From Stenotrophomonas sp. BIGb0135 (GTDB lineage Bacteria > Pseudomonadota > Gammaproteobacteria > Xanthomonadales > Xanthomonadaceae), in contig NZ_JANUDX010000001.1 of the NCBI RefSeq assembly GCF_024810105.1, positions 744,001 to 808,000 of the forward strand: a stretch of 64,000 bases of DNA, read 5' to 3'. The first letter of the stretch is position 1, and each line of letters starts with the position of its first letter. Under the pieces are notes generated by a model, which ran no database searches, was not told the DNA's origin, and worked only from the letters and a program-made list of their open reading frames with translations. This document shows, piece after piece, positions 1 to 8,984 of this stretch. A program made the position numbers and the translations under genes.

Positions 1-136
1 CCTGCAGCTGCGATGCACATGGAATGGCCAGACACTTGCCTGCAGCGGCCGCTGACACGGAGCGGCCAAGCAACGTTCTGGTCAACAGCCTTCAGGGCGC
101 GGACGGCGTCCCCACGCGGGAACGCCGTCACATGAC

Positions 137-1285
137 TCAGCGCAACCCGGTCTCGTTGCGCGCGATCACCAGCCGCTGGATCTCCGAGGTGCCCTCGTAG
201 ATCTCGGTGATCTTGGCATCACGGAAGTAACGCTCCAGCGGCATTTCCTTGGAGTAGCCCATGCCGCCGTGGATCTGCACGGCCTGGTGGGTGATCCACA
301 TCGCCGCTTCGGACGCGGTCAGCTTGGCAATCGCCGCTTCATTGCTGAAGCGCTTGCCCTGCCCCTTCACCCAGGCCGCGCGCAGGGTCAGCAGCAGCGC
401 TGCGTCCAGCTTGCACTTCATGTCGGCGATCTTGGCCTGGGTCATCTGGAAGGTACCGATGGCGGCACCAAAGGCCTTGCGGTCCTTCACGTACTCCAGG
501 GTGGCTTCATACGCCGCGCGGGCAATACCAATCGCCTGCGAGGCGATGCCGATGCGGCCGGCGTCGAGCACGCCCATGGCGATCTTGAAGCCCTCGCCCT
601 CCTTGCCCAGCACGTCGTCGGCGCTGGCCACGTAGTCCTGGAACTCGATCTCGCAGGTGGCCGAGGCGCGGATGCCCAGCTTCGGCTCGGTCTTGCCGCG
701 GTGGAAGCCGGCCTTGTCGGTGTCGATCATGAACGCCGTGATGCCGCGCGCGCCCTGGTCCGGGTCGGTCATCGCGAACAGCACGATGTATTTGGCGACC
801 GGCCCGGAGGTGATCCAGCTCTTCTTGCCGTTGATCACGAACGTGCCGTCGGCCTGCTTGACCGCGCGGCAACGCATGGCGGTGGCGTCCGACCCGGACT
901 GCGGCTCGGTCAGCGCGAACGCACCGATGGCCTCGCCTTCGGCGATGGCGCGCACGTAGGTCTGCTTCTGCGCTTCGGTGCCGTGGGTGAGGATGCCGTT
1001 GCAGAACAGCGAGTTGTTGACCGACATGATGGTCGAATGGGCGGCGTCGCCGGCGGCGACCTCCACCATCGCCAGCACGTAGGCGATCGGGTCCATGCCC
1101 GCGCCGCCATACTCGGCCGGCACTTCGATGCCCATCAGCCCGTTCTCGCCCAGCAGGCGGATGTTCTCCAGCGGGAATTCGCCGGTACGGTCATGATGCT
1201 CGGCGCTGGGCGCGATCTTTTCCTGCGCGATGCGACGCGCGACGTCCTGCAGCATCAACTGCTCTTCGGTAAAGCTGAAATCCAC
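137..1285 (-). CDS. Acyl-CoA dehydrogenase
   Basis: FAD-dependent acyl-CoA dehydrogenase of 382 residues, the usual length of the family, which oxidises acyl-CoA to the 2-enoyl-CoA and passes electrons to electron-transfer flavoprotein. The N-terminal helical domain starts DFSFTEEQLML, the middle beta domain has the substrate/FAD signature ALTEPQSGSDA, and the C-terminal helical domain ends with IYEGTSEIQ, whose glutamate (about residue 364) is the expected catalytic base. I chose the GTG at 1285 because GGGAGG lies just upstream and homology begins there; the open frame continues upstream with low-complexity sequence. The short/branched-chain subclass is likely but the substrate cannot be fixed. 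It diverges from the methionine-cycle genes. Confidence 0.93.
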   Translation of the reverse strand: MDFSFTEEQLMLQDVARRIAQEKIAPSAEHHDRTGEFPLENIRLLGENGLMGIEVPAEYGGAGMDPIAYVLAMVEVAAGDAAHSTIMSVNNSLFCNGILTHGTEAQKQTYVRAIAEGEAIGAFALTEPQSGSDATAMRCRAVKQADGTFVINGKKSWITSGPVAKYIVLFAMTDPDQGARGITAFMIDTDKAGFHRGKTEPKLGIRASATCEIEFQDYVASADDVLGKEGEGFKIAMGVLDAGRIGIASQAIGIARAAYEATLEYVKDRKAFGAAIGTFQMTQAKIADMKCKLDAALLLTLRAAWVKGQGKRFSNEAAIAKLTASEAAMWITHQAVQIHGGMGYSKEMPLERYFRDAKITEIYEGTSEIQRLVIARNETGLR

Positions 1286-1401
1286 AACACCCTCCCAGGA
1301 ACATATGGTGATAGGGCCGCGCAGTGCGCGCCCCGGTGGGGCGATTGTACCGGGGGCGGGTCGATCCCGGCTGACTTGACCCCGCACCGGCCCAGGGACG
1401 A

Positions 1402-1433
1402 AAATATCTCTATATCGCGATAGGTAGATATTT
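1402..1433 (+). promoter_or_regulatory. 32-bp palindromic operator abutting the ArsR-methyltransferase start
   Basis: A near-perfect palindrome: outer arms AAATATCT (1402-1409) and AGATATTT (1426-1433) and a central palindrome ATCGCGAT (1414-1421) share the same centre, with 26 of 32 positions symmetric. It is AT-rich in a GC-rich genome and ends at the base before the ATG at 1434, so no Shine-Dalgarno sequence fits. ArsR-family regulators bind such palindromes, so it is the likely self-operator of the next gene and may also control the metH genes. Binding is inferred. Confidence 0.7.
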
Positions 1434-2363
1434 ATGGATCTCGAGGATTGGTCGGTCCGGCTGAAAGTATTCGCCGACGCCACCCGTGTGCGCCTGCTGA
1501 CCCTGCTGGAGCAGGAAGAACTGACCGTGGCCGAGCTGTCGGCCATCACCACGCTGGCCCAGCCACGCGTGTCCACCCACCTGGCCCGGCTCAAGGAGGC
1601 CGGCCTGGTGCGCGACCGGCGCGCCGGCGTCTCGGCGTATTACCGCTTCGATGACGCCGCGCTGGACCCGGCGCAGCGTGCATTGTGGCATGCGCTGAGC
1701 ACCGGCAGCGACGACCCCCTGCTGCGCCAGGATGCTGAACGGGTGGCGGCCGTGCTCGCCAGCCGCGCCGCCGACCAGAACTGGGCCGACAGCGTGGCCG
1801 GCGACATGGAGCGGCACTACTCGCCCGGCCGTACCTGGGAAGCGCTGGCGCGCACCGCCCTGCCCCTGCTGGAAACCGGCGACGTGCTCGATATCGCCTC
1901 CGGCGATGGCGTGCTGGCCGAACTGGTCGCCCCGCATGCCAAGCGCTACGTCTGCATCGACACCAGTGCACGCGTGGTGGCGGCCGCCAGCGAGCGCCTG
2001 CGCCGCCTGGCCAACGTGGAAGTGCGCGAAGGCGACATGCACGCGCTCCCATTCAAGGACCGCAGCTTCGACCTGGTCGTGCTGATGCACGCGCTGACCT
2101 ATGCGGCCAAGCCGGCCCAGGCCGTGGCCGAGGGTGCGCGCGTGCTGCGCTCCGGTGGCAGGCTGTTGCTGTGCAGCCTGGCACGGCATGAGCACAAGGC
2201 TGCCGTGGAGGCCTATGGCCACGTCAACCTGGGCTTCTCGGACAAGGAACTGCGCAAGTTCGCCGAGAAGGCCGGGCTGGTCGTCTCCAGCCTGGAAACG
2301 GTGACCCGCGAGAAGCGGCCGCCGCATTTCGAAGTCATTTCGCTGATCGCCAGCAAGCCCTGA
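1434..2363 (+). CDS. ArsR-family regulator fused to SAM-dependent methyltransferase (SahR-like)
   Basis: Two-domain protein of 309 residues. Residues 1-100 form an ArsR-type winged helix ([18 protein letters not shown], then the recognition region [17 protein letters not shown]) without an obvious metal-binding Cys pair. Residues about 135-300 form a class I methyltransferase with the SAM motif [14 protein letters not shown] (about 152-165). It lies 8 bp before the metH genes. ArsR regulators that sense S-adenosylhomocysteine and control the methionine cycle (SahR) are established in Proteobacteria; the fused SAM/SAH-binding domain and the neighbours fit that role. That the methyltransferase domain acts as the sensor is inference. 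The ATG directly follows the palindromic operator, so the message may be leaderless. Confidence 0.85.
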   Translation: MDLEDWSVRLKVFADATRVRLLTLLEQEELTVAELSAITTLAQPRVSTHLARLKEAGLVRDRRAGVSAYYRFDDAALDPAQRALWHALSTGSDDPLLRQDAERVAAVLASRAADQNWADSVAGDMERHYSPGRTWEALARTALPLLETGDVLDIASGDGVLAELVAPHAKRYVCIDTSARVVAAASERLRRLANVEVREGDMHALPFKDRSFDLVVLMHALTYAAKPAQAVAEGARVLRSGGRLLLCSLARHEHKAAVEAYGHVNLGFSDKELRKFAEKAGLVVSSLETVTREKRPPHFEVISLIASKP

Positions 2364-2371
2364 GGCCCGCC

Positions 2372-3475
2372 ATGTCATCCCTTCCCTGGCTGCATCCCGA
2401 CCGCGTCCATGCCCTGCAGGACGCGCTTGCCCGGCGCATCCTGATCATCGATGGCGCGATGGGCACCATGATCCAGCGCCATGGGCTGGAGGAGGCCGAC
2501 TACCGTGGCGAGCGCTTCGTCGCCGGCTACGACAGCGCACACGCGCATGGCCCCGGCTGCGACCACGGCACCCCGCCGGAAGGCCACGACCTCAAGGGCA
2601 ACAACGACCTGCTGCTGCTCAGCAAGCCGGAGGTGATCGCCGGGATCCACACCGCCTACCTGGAGGCCGGCGCCGACCTGGTGGAAACCAATACCTTCAA
2701 CGCCACCTCGGTCAGCCAGGCCGACTACCACCTGGAACACCTGGTGTACGAGCTCAACAAGGCCGGTGCCGCGGTCGCGCGCGCCTGCTGCGATGCCGTG
2801 GCGGCGACCACGCCGGGCAAGCCGCGCTTCGTGATCGGCGTGCTGGGCCCGACCAGCCGCACCGCCTCGATCAGCCCGGACGTCAACGACCCCGGCTTCC
2901 GCAACACCAGCTTCGACGCGCTGCGCGAGACCTACCGCGAAGCCATCGACGGCCTGATCGACGGCGGCGCGGACACGCTCATGGTCGAAACCAGCTTCGA
3001 CACGCTCAACGCCAAGGCAGCCCTGTTCGCCATCGAAGAGGCCTTCGACGCCCGCGGTGCACGCCTGCCGATCATGATCTCCGGCACCATTACCGATGCC
3101 TCCGGGCGCACGCTGTCGGGGCAGACCGCCGAGGCCTTCTATGCCTCGGTCGCGCACAGCCGGCCGCTGTCGGTCGGGCTCAACTGCGCGCTCGGCGCCA
3201 CCGACATGCGCCCGCACGTGGAAACCCTGTCGATCGTGGCCGACTGCCTGGTCAGCGCGCACCCCAATGCGGGCCTGCCCAATGCCTTCGGCGAATACGA
3301 CGAAACCCCCGAGGAAATGGCCGGCACCCTGCGCGAGTTCGCCAGCGCCGGGCTGCTCAACCTGGTCGGCGGCTGCTGCGGCACCACGCCGGCGCATATC
3401 CGCGCCATCGCCGACGCGGTGGCCGACCTGCCTCCCCGTGCCCTGCCTGCCGCCGCGCTGGACGATGCCGCGTGA
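2372..3475 (+). CDS. metH: Methionine synthase, homocysteine-binding module (MetH part 1)
   Basis: 367-residue homocysteine S-methyltransferase domain, matching the first about 330 residues of cobalamin-dependent methionine synthase. The N-terminus contains [10 protein letters not shown], and the zinc-binding cysteines are visible in GLNCALGA (about residue 271) and GGCCGTT (about 333-334). A single-chain MetH of enterobacteria is about 1,227 residues; here this module ends at a TGA and the other modules follow as a second gene. The next gene is in the same reading frame, with no other stop among the 19 codons between them. It sits 8 bp after the ArsR-methyltransferase gene and probably shares its transcript. 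Confidence 0.94.
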   Translation: MSSLPWLHPDRVHALQDALARRILIIDGAMGTMIQRHGLEEADYRGERFVAGYDSAHAHGPGCDHGTPPEGHDLKGNNDLLLLSKPEVIAGIHTAYLEAGADLVETNTFNATSVSQADYHLEHLVYELNKAGAAVARACCDAVAATTPGKPRFVIGVLGPTSRTASISPDVNDPGFRNTSFDALRETYREAIDGLIDGGADTLMVETSFDTLNAKAALFAIEEAFDARGARLPIMISGTITDASGRTLSGQTAEAFYASVAHSRPLSVGLNCALGATDMRPHVETLSIVADCLVSAHPNAGLPNAFGEYDETPEEMAGTLREFASAGLLNLVGGCCGTTPAHIRAIADAVADLPPRALPAAALDDAA

Positions 3476-3532
3476 GCGCCGTGTTGTCCGCATGCGCTTG
3501 ATCCCCCTTCGCCAACCGATGCCCGCCCGCCC

Positions 3533-6217
3533 ATGACGTCTTCCCGCCATACCCGCCTGTCCGGCCTCGAACCGTTGGTGATTACGCCGGACCTGTTGTT
3601 CATCAACATCGGCGAGCGCACCAACGTCACCGGCAGCGCGCAGTTCCGCAAGCTGGTCAAGGAAGAGCGCTACGAAGAGGCCGTGGAAGTGGCACGCCAG
3701 CAGGTGGCCAACGGCGCGCAGATCCTCGACGTCAACATGGACGAGGGCCTGATCGATTCGGAAAAGGCGATGACCCGCTATCTGAACCTGATCATGTCCG
3801 AGCCGGACATCGCGCGCATTCCGGTGATGGTCGATTCCTCCAAGTGGAGCGTGATCGAAGCCGGGCTGAAGTGCCTGCAGGGCAAGAGCGTGGTCAACTC
3901 GATCTCGCTCAAGGAAGGCGAGGCGCAGTTCATCGAACAGGCGCGCAAGGTGCTGCGCTACGGCGCGGCGGCGGTGGTGATGGCCTTTGACGAGGATGGC
4001 CAGGCCGATACCTGCGCGCGCAAGGTGGAGATCTGTACCCGCGCCTACCGGATCCTGGTCGACCAGGTCGGGTTCCCGCCGCAGGACATCATCTTCGATC
4101 CCAACATCTTCGCCGTGGCCACCGGCATCGAAGAGCACGACAACTACGCCGTCGACTTCATCGAAGCCACCCGCATCATCAAGCGCACCCTGCCGCATTG
4201 CCATGTCTCCGGCGGCGTCTCCAACGTGTCGTTCTCCTTCCGCGGCAACGAGACGGTGCGCCAGGCGATCCACGCGGTGTTCCTGTACCACGCGATCGCG
4301 GCGGGCATGGACATGGGCATCGTCAACGCCGGTGCGATGCCGATCTACGACGACCTCGATGCGGAACTGCGCGAGCGCGTGGAGGATGTGATCCTCAACC
4401 GTCGCCGCGACGGCACCGAGCGCCTGCTGGAGATCGCCGAGCGCTACAAGGGCAAAAAGGGCGAGGTCAAGGGCGAAGACCTGGCCTGGCGCGAGAAGCC
4501 GATCGACGCGCGTCTGGCGCACGCCCTGGTGCACGGCCTGGACGCCTGGGTGGAGGCCGATACCGAAGAGGCTCGGATCCGCTCCAGCCGCCCGCTGGAC
4601 GTGATCGAAGGCCCGCTGATGGATGGCATGAACATCGTCGGCGACCTGTTCGGCGCGGGCAAGATGTTCCTGCCGCAGGTGGTCAAGTCCGCGCGCGTCA
4701 TGAAGAAGGCCGTGGCCTACCTGCTGCCCTACATCGAGGCCGAGAAGGCGCGCAGCGGCGATACCGCCAAGAGCAACGGCAAGATCATCATGGCCACGGT
4801 GAAGGGCGACGTGCATGACATCGGCAAGAACATCGTCGGCGTGGTCCTGGCCTGCAACAACTTCGAGGTGATCGACCTCGGCGTGATGGTGCCGGCGCAG
4901 AAGATCCTCGACGCGGCGCGCGCCGAGAACGCCGACATCATCGGCTTGTCCGGGCTGATCACCCCGTCGCTCGAGGAAATGAGCCACGTCGCCCGCGAAA
5001 TGGAGCGCCAGGGCTTCACCCTGCCGCTGATGATCGGCGGCGCTACCACCTCGCGGGCGCACACGGCACTGAAGATCGATCCCCATTACAAGGCACCCAC
5101 GGTGTGGGTGAAGGATGCCTCGCGCGCGGTGGGCGTGGCCCAGTCGCTGATCTCCCGCGAGCTGCGCGACGCGTTCGTGGCCGCCAACGAGGCCGACTAC
5201 GCCGACATCCGCCAGCGCCATCGCAACCGCGGCGATGCCAAGCGCCTGGTTCCCCTGGCCAAGGCGCGCGCGCAGCGCTTCCAGGGCGACTGGGCCGCGT
5301 ACACGCCCCCGGCGCCGCGCAAGCCCGGCCTGCATGTGCTGGACGACTACCCGCTGGCCGACCTGGTCGAGGTGATCGACTGGACCCCGTTCTTCCAGGC
5401 CTGGGAGCTGGCCGGCAAGTTCCCGGCCATCCTCACCGACGAGATCGTCGGCCCCCAGGCCAGCGAGCTGTACCGTGATGCACGCGCGATGCTCGACCGC
5501 ATCGTCGGCGAGAAATGGCTGACCGCCAAGGCGGTGTTCGGGCTGTGGCCGGCCAACAGCGTCGGCGATGACGTGCGCGTACAGCACCCGGATGGCGAGA
5601 CCACCCTGCACTTCCTGCGCCAGCAGGTGGACAAGCCGGTCGAACGCCCGGACTTCTGCCTGGCCGACTTCATCGCCCCGGCCGACAGCGGCAAGCAGGA
5701 CTGGATCGGCGCCTTCGCGGTCACCGCCGGCATCGGCATCGATGCGCACGTGGCGCGCTTCGAGGCCGACCACGACGACTACAACGCGATCCTGCTCAAG
5801 GCCCTGGCCGACCGCTTCGCCGAAGCGCTCGCCGAGCGCCTGCACCAGCACGTGCGTACCGACTACTGGGGCTACCAACCGGACGAACAGCTGGACAACG
5901 AGGCCCTGATCGCCGAGAAGTACAGCGGCATCCGCCCGGCCCCGGGCTATCCGGCCTGCCCCGAGCACAGCGAAAAGGCCACCCTGTTCCGCCTGCTCGA
6001 CGCCGAGCGCAACGCCGACATGCACCTGACCGAGAGCTTTGCGATGCTGCCCACCGCAGCGGTGTCCGGCTATTACTTCAGCCACCCGCAGAGCCAGTAT
6101 TTCGTGGTGGGCCGGGTCACCCGCGAACAGGTCAGCGACTACGCCAAGCGCAAGGGCGTGGACCGCGTGCAGGCCGAACGCTGGCTGGCCTCGAACCTGG
6201 ATTACGACCCGGAGTGA
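3533..6217 (+). CDS. metH: Methionine synthase, folate-, cobalamin- and reactivation modules (MetH part 2)
   Basis: 894-residue remainder of B12-dependent methionine synthase. Order: pterin-binding domain (about 15-280, [25 protein letters not shown]), cobalamin-binding cap and Rossmann domains with the B12 ligand motif [11 protein letters not shown] (about 426; the His replaces dimethylbenzimidazole), and a C-terminal SAM-dependent reactivation domain (from about 590) with the SAM-binding [12 protein letters not shown] (about 801). It transfers the methyl group of methyltetrahydrofolate to homocysteine bound by the separate first module. The ATG at 3533 has no recognisable ribosome-binding site; coupling to the upstream gene or readthrough of its TGA could explain expression. 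Confidence 0.96.
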   Translation: MTSSRHTRLSGLEPLVITPDLLFINIGERTNVTGSAQFRKLVKEERYEEAVEVARQQVANGAQILDVNMDEGLIDSEKAMTRYLNLIMSEPDIARIPVMVDSSKWSVIEAGLKCLQGKSVVNSISLKEGEAQFIEQARKVLRYGAAAVVMAFDEDGQADTCARKVEICTRAYRILVDQVGFPPQDIIFDPNIFAVATGIEEHDNYAVDFIEATRIIKRTLPHCHVSGGVSNVSFSFRGNETVRQAIHAVFLYHAIAAGMDMGIVNAGAMPIYDDLDAELRERVEDVILNRRRDGTERLLEIAERYKGKKGEVKGEDLAWREKPIDARLAHALVHGLDAWVEADTEEARIRSSRPLDVIEGPLMDGMNIVGDLFGAGKMFLPQVVKSARVMKKAVAYLLPYIEAEKARSGDTAKSNGKIIMATVKGDVHDIGKNIVGVVLACNNFEVIDLGVMVPAQKILDAARAENADIIGLSGLITPSLEEMSHVAREMERQGFTLPLMIGGATTSRAHTALKIDPHYKAPTVWVKDASRAVGVAQSLISRELRDAFVAANEADYADIRQRHRNRGDAKRLVPLAKARAQRFQGDWAAYTPPAPRKPGLHVLDDYPLADLVEVIDWTPFFQAWELAGKFPAILTDEIVGPQASELYRDARAMLDRIVGEKWLTAKAVFGLWPANSVGDDVRVQHPDGETTLHFLRQQVDKPVERPDFCLADFIAPADSGKQDWIGAFAVTAGIGIDAHVARFEADHDDYNAILLKALADRFAEALAERLHQHVRTDYWGYQPDEQLDNEALIAEKYSGIRPAPGYPACPEHSEKATLFRLLDAERNADMHLTESFAMLPTAAVSGYYFSHPQSQYFVVGRVTREQVSDYAKRKGVDRVQAERWLASNLDYDPE

Positions 6218-6308
6218 GCCGCACGCCCACCCGCGGCGGGGTGCTGCGGTCATAATGCATCGGTAGGCCCCCCGCGTTGCGGGGTGCGCGCAACAACCGG
6301 GACCCTGC

Positions 6309-7499
6309 ATGACCGCCTCCACCCGCGACGCCGTTCCGGCCGTTCGCCTGTCGTCTTTCTATCTCTTCTACTACGCCGCGCTCGGCGCGTTCACGCCGTA
6401 CTGGAGCCTGTTCCTCACCTCCCGCGGCATGAGCGTCACCGCGATCAGCGTGATGATGGGCCTGTGGTATGCCACCCGCATCGTCGCGCCCACCACCTGG
6501 ACCTCGATCGCCGCCGCCTCGCCGCGCCCGATCTTCTGGCTGCGCATCGGCTGCGTGCTCACCCTGCTCACCTTCTGCGCGTTCCTGCTGCCGCTGCCGC
6601 AACCGTGGCTGTACCCGGCCATGATCGCGTTCTGCTTCTTCTACAACGCGGTGATGCCGCAGTTCGAATCGATCACCCTCACCCACCTCGGCAGCGACAG
6701 CCATCGCTACGGCCTGATCCGGGTCTGGGGTTCGCTGGGCTTCATCGGCGTGGTGATGCTGTTCGGCTGGATCATCGAGGGCCACGGCGGCGCCGGCAAC
6801 GCACACCTGCTGCCGTGGCTGATGTTGCCGTTGTTCGGCCTGCTCACCGCCTCGGGCTTTGCCAACCACTACGCGCGCAACCTGCAGCGCCGTGATGGCG
6901 ACGCCACCGGCTTCTGGCAGATCGTGCGCAAGCCGCAGGTGCTGGCCTTCTTCCTTGCCGCGTTCATGGAGCAGCTGTCGTTCGGCCCGTATTACACCTT
7001 CTTCTCGGTCTACATGGACCACCATGGCTATGCCACCTCCACGCTGGGCGTGTTGTGGACGGTCGGGGTGGTGTTCGAGGTGGGCGTGTTCTTCACCATC
7101 GGCCGCTTCTTCCGCCGCTACGACGCGAGCTGGATGCTGCTGATCGCCCTGCTCAGTTCCACCGTGCGCTGGGCCGTCACCGCCCTCTTCCCGGACAACC
7201 TGCCGGTGATGCTGGTGGCCCAGACCGCGCATGCGCTGGGGTTTGCCGCCTTCTTCGCCGCCGCGATGCAGATGCTGGCCACCTACTTCCCCGGCCGCCT
7301 CAACGGCCATGGCCAGGGCTTGCTGTACGGGTTTTCGTCCGGCGTGGGCGGCGTGCTGGGGGCGTTGATCGCCGGCCAGTTGTGGAACATCGACCAGGGC
7401 CGCACCGCGTTCCTGGCCGGCAGTGGCTTTGCGCTGGCCGGCGCGTTGCTGTGTTTCTTCGCGATCAGCCTGCCGTTGCTGCGCGCGCGCAGGCGTTGA
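6309..7499 (+). CDS. MFS transporter, HcaT/MFS_1-like
   Basis: 396-residue integral membrane protein with about 12 hydrophobic segments, opening with SSFYLFYYAALGAFTPYWSL, a pattern typical of the MFS_1-like/HcaT group (3-phenylpropionate transporter relatives). A central loop around residues 190-205 (NLQRRDGDATGF) separates the two six-helix halves. The substrate cannot be told from sequence. A GGGACC stretch lies upstream of the ATG. It lies 91 bp after metH; no terminator is obvious between them, so part of its transcription may come from the methionine unit. Confidence 0.85.
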   Translation: MTASTRDAVPAVRLSSFYLFYYAALGAFTPYWSLFLTSRGMSVTAISVMMGLWYATRIVAPTTWTSIAAASPRPIFWLRIGCVLTLLTFCAFLLPLPQPWLYPAMIAFCFFYNAVMPQFESITLTHLGSDSHRYGLIRVWGSLGFIGVVMLFGWIIEGHGGAGNAHLLPWLMLPLFGLLTASGFANHYARNLQRRDGDATGFWQIVRKPQVLAFFLAAFMEQLSFGPYYTFFSVYMDHHGYATSTLGVLWTVGVVFEVGVFFTIGRFFRRYDASWMLLIALLSSTVRWAVTALFPDNLPVMLVAQTAHALGFAAFFAAAMQMLATYFPGRLNGHGQGLLYGFSSGVGGVLGALIAGQLWNIDQGRTAFLAGSGFALAGALLCFFAISLPLLRARRR

Positions 7500-7512
7500 T
7501 CGCCCGCCGCGG

Positions 7513-7534
7513 GTAGCGCCGGCCGCCGGCCGGC
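7513..7534 (+). repeat. SMAG-like palindrome
   Basis: A GTAG-headed palindrome (GTAGCGCCGGCC...) in the 89-bp gap after the MFS gene. Same type as the other GTAG palindromes in this window, with different stem bases. Confidence 0.6.
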
Positions 7535-7588
7535 AACCCGGTCCCCCGGATGGGGTAGGCTCAAGCCTCCCCCTGACTGGAGCCGCCC

Positions 7589-8926
7589 ATGCGATCGACC
7601 CGCCTGTGGGCCCTGCTGCTTGCCGCCGTCGCCCTGCCTGCCGCCGCCGCCGAACCGATCCTGCTCGAGAACGCCCGTGTATTCGACGGCCAGCGTGACC
7701 TCGGGGTCACCCCGGTACTGATCGACGGCGCCCGCATCGTGCATGTCGGCACGCCGCTGCCGGCCGCGGCCACCGGCGCGCGCCGCATCGACTACACCGG
7801 CAAGACCCTGCTGCCGGGGCTGGTCAGCGACCACGCGCACGTCGGCAACACCCAGGGCCTGGACCACGGCGACCGCTTCTACACCCAGGACAACGTGGTG
7901 CGCGACCTGCGCCAGTTCCAGCGCTACGGCATCACCACGGTGACCGCGCTGGGCATGAACGGCGCGGACTTCTTCGCCATCCGCACGGCAGTCAATGCCG
8001 ACCCCGCACTGGGCGCCCAGCTGTACGGCGCCGGCGGCGGCATCGGGGTGCCGGACGGTGCGCCCCCGGCCGACAGCATGGGCCTGAGCCACGATCCCGT
8101 GGCGCGCCCGCGCAACGCCGAGGAGGCACGCGCGGCGGTGGCCACCCAGCAGGCCGATGGCGTGGACCTGATCAAGCTGTGGGTGGACGACATGGGCGGC
8201 AAGCGGCCGATGATGACCCCGGAGGTGTATCGCGCGGCGATTGCCGAAGCGCATGCGCGCGGCCTCAAGGTCGCTGCGCACATCCACGACCTGGCGCAGG
8301 CACGCGCGCTGGTAGACGCGCAGGTGGACATCCTCGCCCACGGCATCCGCGACCGTGCGGTGGACCCGATGCTCGCGCGCAGAATGCGCGACCAGGGCAC
8401 CTGGTACATCGCCACCGTCGCCATCGACGAGGCCAACTACTGGTATGCCGAGCATCCGCAGTACCTGCAGCAGCCGTTCCTGCGCAAGGCGTTGCCCGCC
8501 GATGTGCTGGCGCGCTGGTCGCAGCCGGCCTGGCAACGTGCGCAGCTGGCAGGCAGCGACATACCCGCTGCACGCAACGCGGTGGCAACCAACCTGGACA
8601 ACCTGCGCCGGCTGCACGCGACCGGGGTCCGGCTCGGCTTTGGTACCGATGCCGGCGCGATGCCGCAGCGGGTGATCGGGTTTGCCGAACATCGCGAACT
8701 GCAGTTGCTGGTAGAGGCCGGGCTGACCCCGACCGAAGCGTTGCGGACCGCCACCGCCCAGGCTGCCGACCTGCTCGGGTTATCCGACCGCGGTCGCATT
8801 GCCGCCGGCAAACGCGCCGACCTGCTGGTGCTGGATGCCGATCCGCTGGCCGATATCGCCAACAGCCAGCGCATCGAGGCGGTCTGGCAGGCCGGTCGGC
8901 AGGTGGCTGGGCCGATCACGGAATGA
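7589..8926 (+). CDS. Exported amidohydrolase-family metal-dependent hydrolase
   Basis: 445-residue amidohydrolase-superfamily protein with a Sec signal peptide (MRSTRLWALLLAAVALPAAAA, cleavage near residue 21). Metal-site motifs in order: the HxH of DHAHVGN (about 81-83), a likely bridging Lys in LIKLWVDD (about 194), HIHD (about 231) and the Asp of GTDAGA (about 353). The closing segment GRIAAGKRADLLVLDADPL is typical of the imidazolonepropionase-like group. Substrate unknown; periplasmic enzymes of this group often act on cyclic amides or dipeptides. A GGAG lies 7 bp before the ATG. It converges on the acyltransferase gene. Confidence 0.88.
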   Translation: MRSTRLWALLLAAVALPAAAAEPILLENARVFDGQRDLGVTPVLIDGARIVHVGTPLPAAATGARRIDYTGKTLLPGLVSDHAHVGNTQGLDHGDRFYTQDNVVRDLRQFQRYGITTVTALGMNGADFFAIRTAVNADPALGAQLYGAGGGIGVPDGAPPADSMGLSHDPVARPRNAEEARAAVATQQADGVDLIKLWVDDMGGKRPMMTPEVYRAAIAEAHARGLKVAAHIHDLAQARALVDAQVDILAHGIRDRAVDPMLARRMRDQGTWYIATVAIDEANYWYAEHPQYLQQPFLRKALPADVLARWSQPAWQRAQLAGSDIPAARNAVATNLDNLRRLHATGVRLGFGTDAGAMPQRVIGFAEHRELQLLVEAGLTPTEALRTATAQAADLLGLSDRGRIAAGKRADLLVLDADPLADIANSQRIEAVWQAGRQVAGPITE

Positions 8927-8984
8927 TGGATGCCGTCGCGGCGCCATGACCCCGCGAATATCCCCCCCGACGCACCCCGCTCCG

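Noticed and set aside
1..136. Possible gene at the left edge
   Set aside because: The first 136 bp contain no start-stop pair or motif that supports a gene. Only the end of the acyl-CoA dehydrogenase intergenic region is visible.
3473..3475. metH as a pseudogene interrupted by a nonsense mutation
   Set aside because: Both halves keep complete domains with intact catalytic residues, and a split metH of this layout is known in xanthomonads. The TGA is therefore treated as a gene boundary, with possible readthrough left as a finding.
2375..6322. A 1,315-codon open frame antisense to the two metH genes
   Set aside because: High GC content makes the opposite strand of well-biased genes open. The translation is low-complexity (His/Gly/Arg/Val-rich) and has no start signal; the plus-strand genes have full catalytic motifs. 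The same applies to long antisense frames opposite purB/CNNM (22249-25503), sucA (27954-30707), roxA (24989-26782) and the E1/asnB genes (39871-42969).
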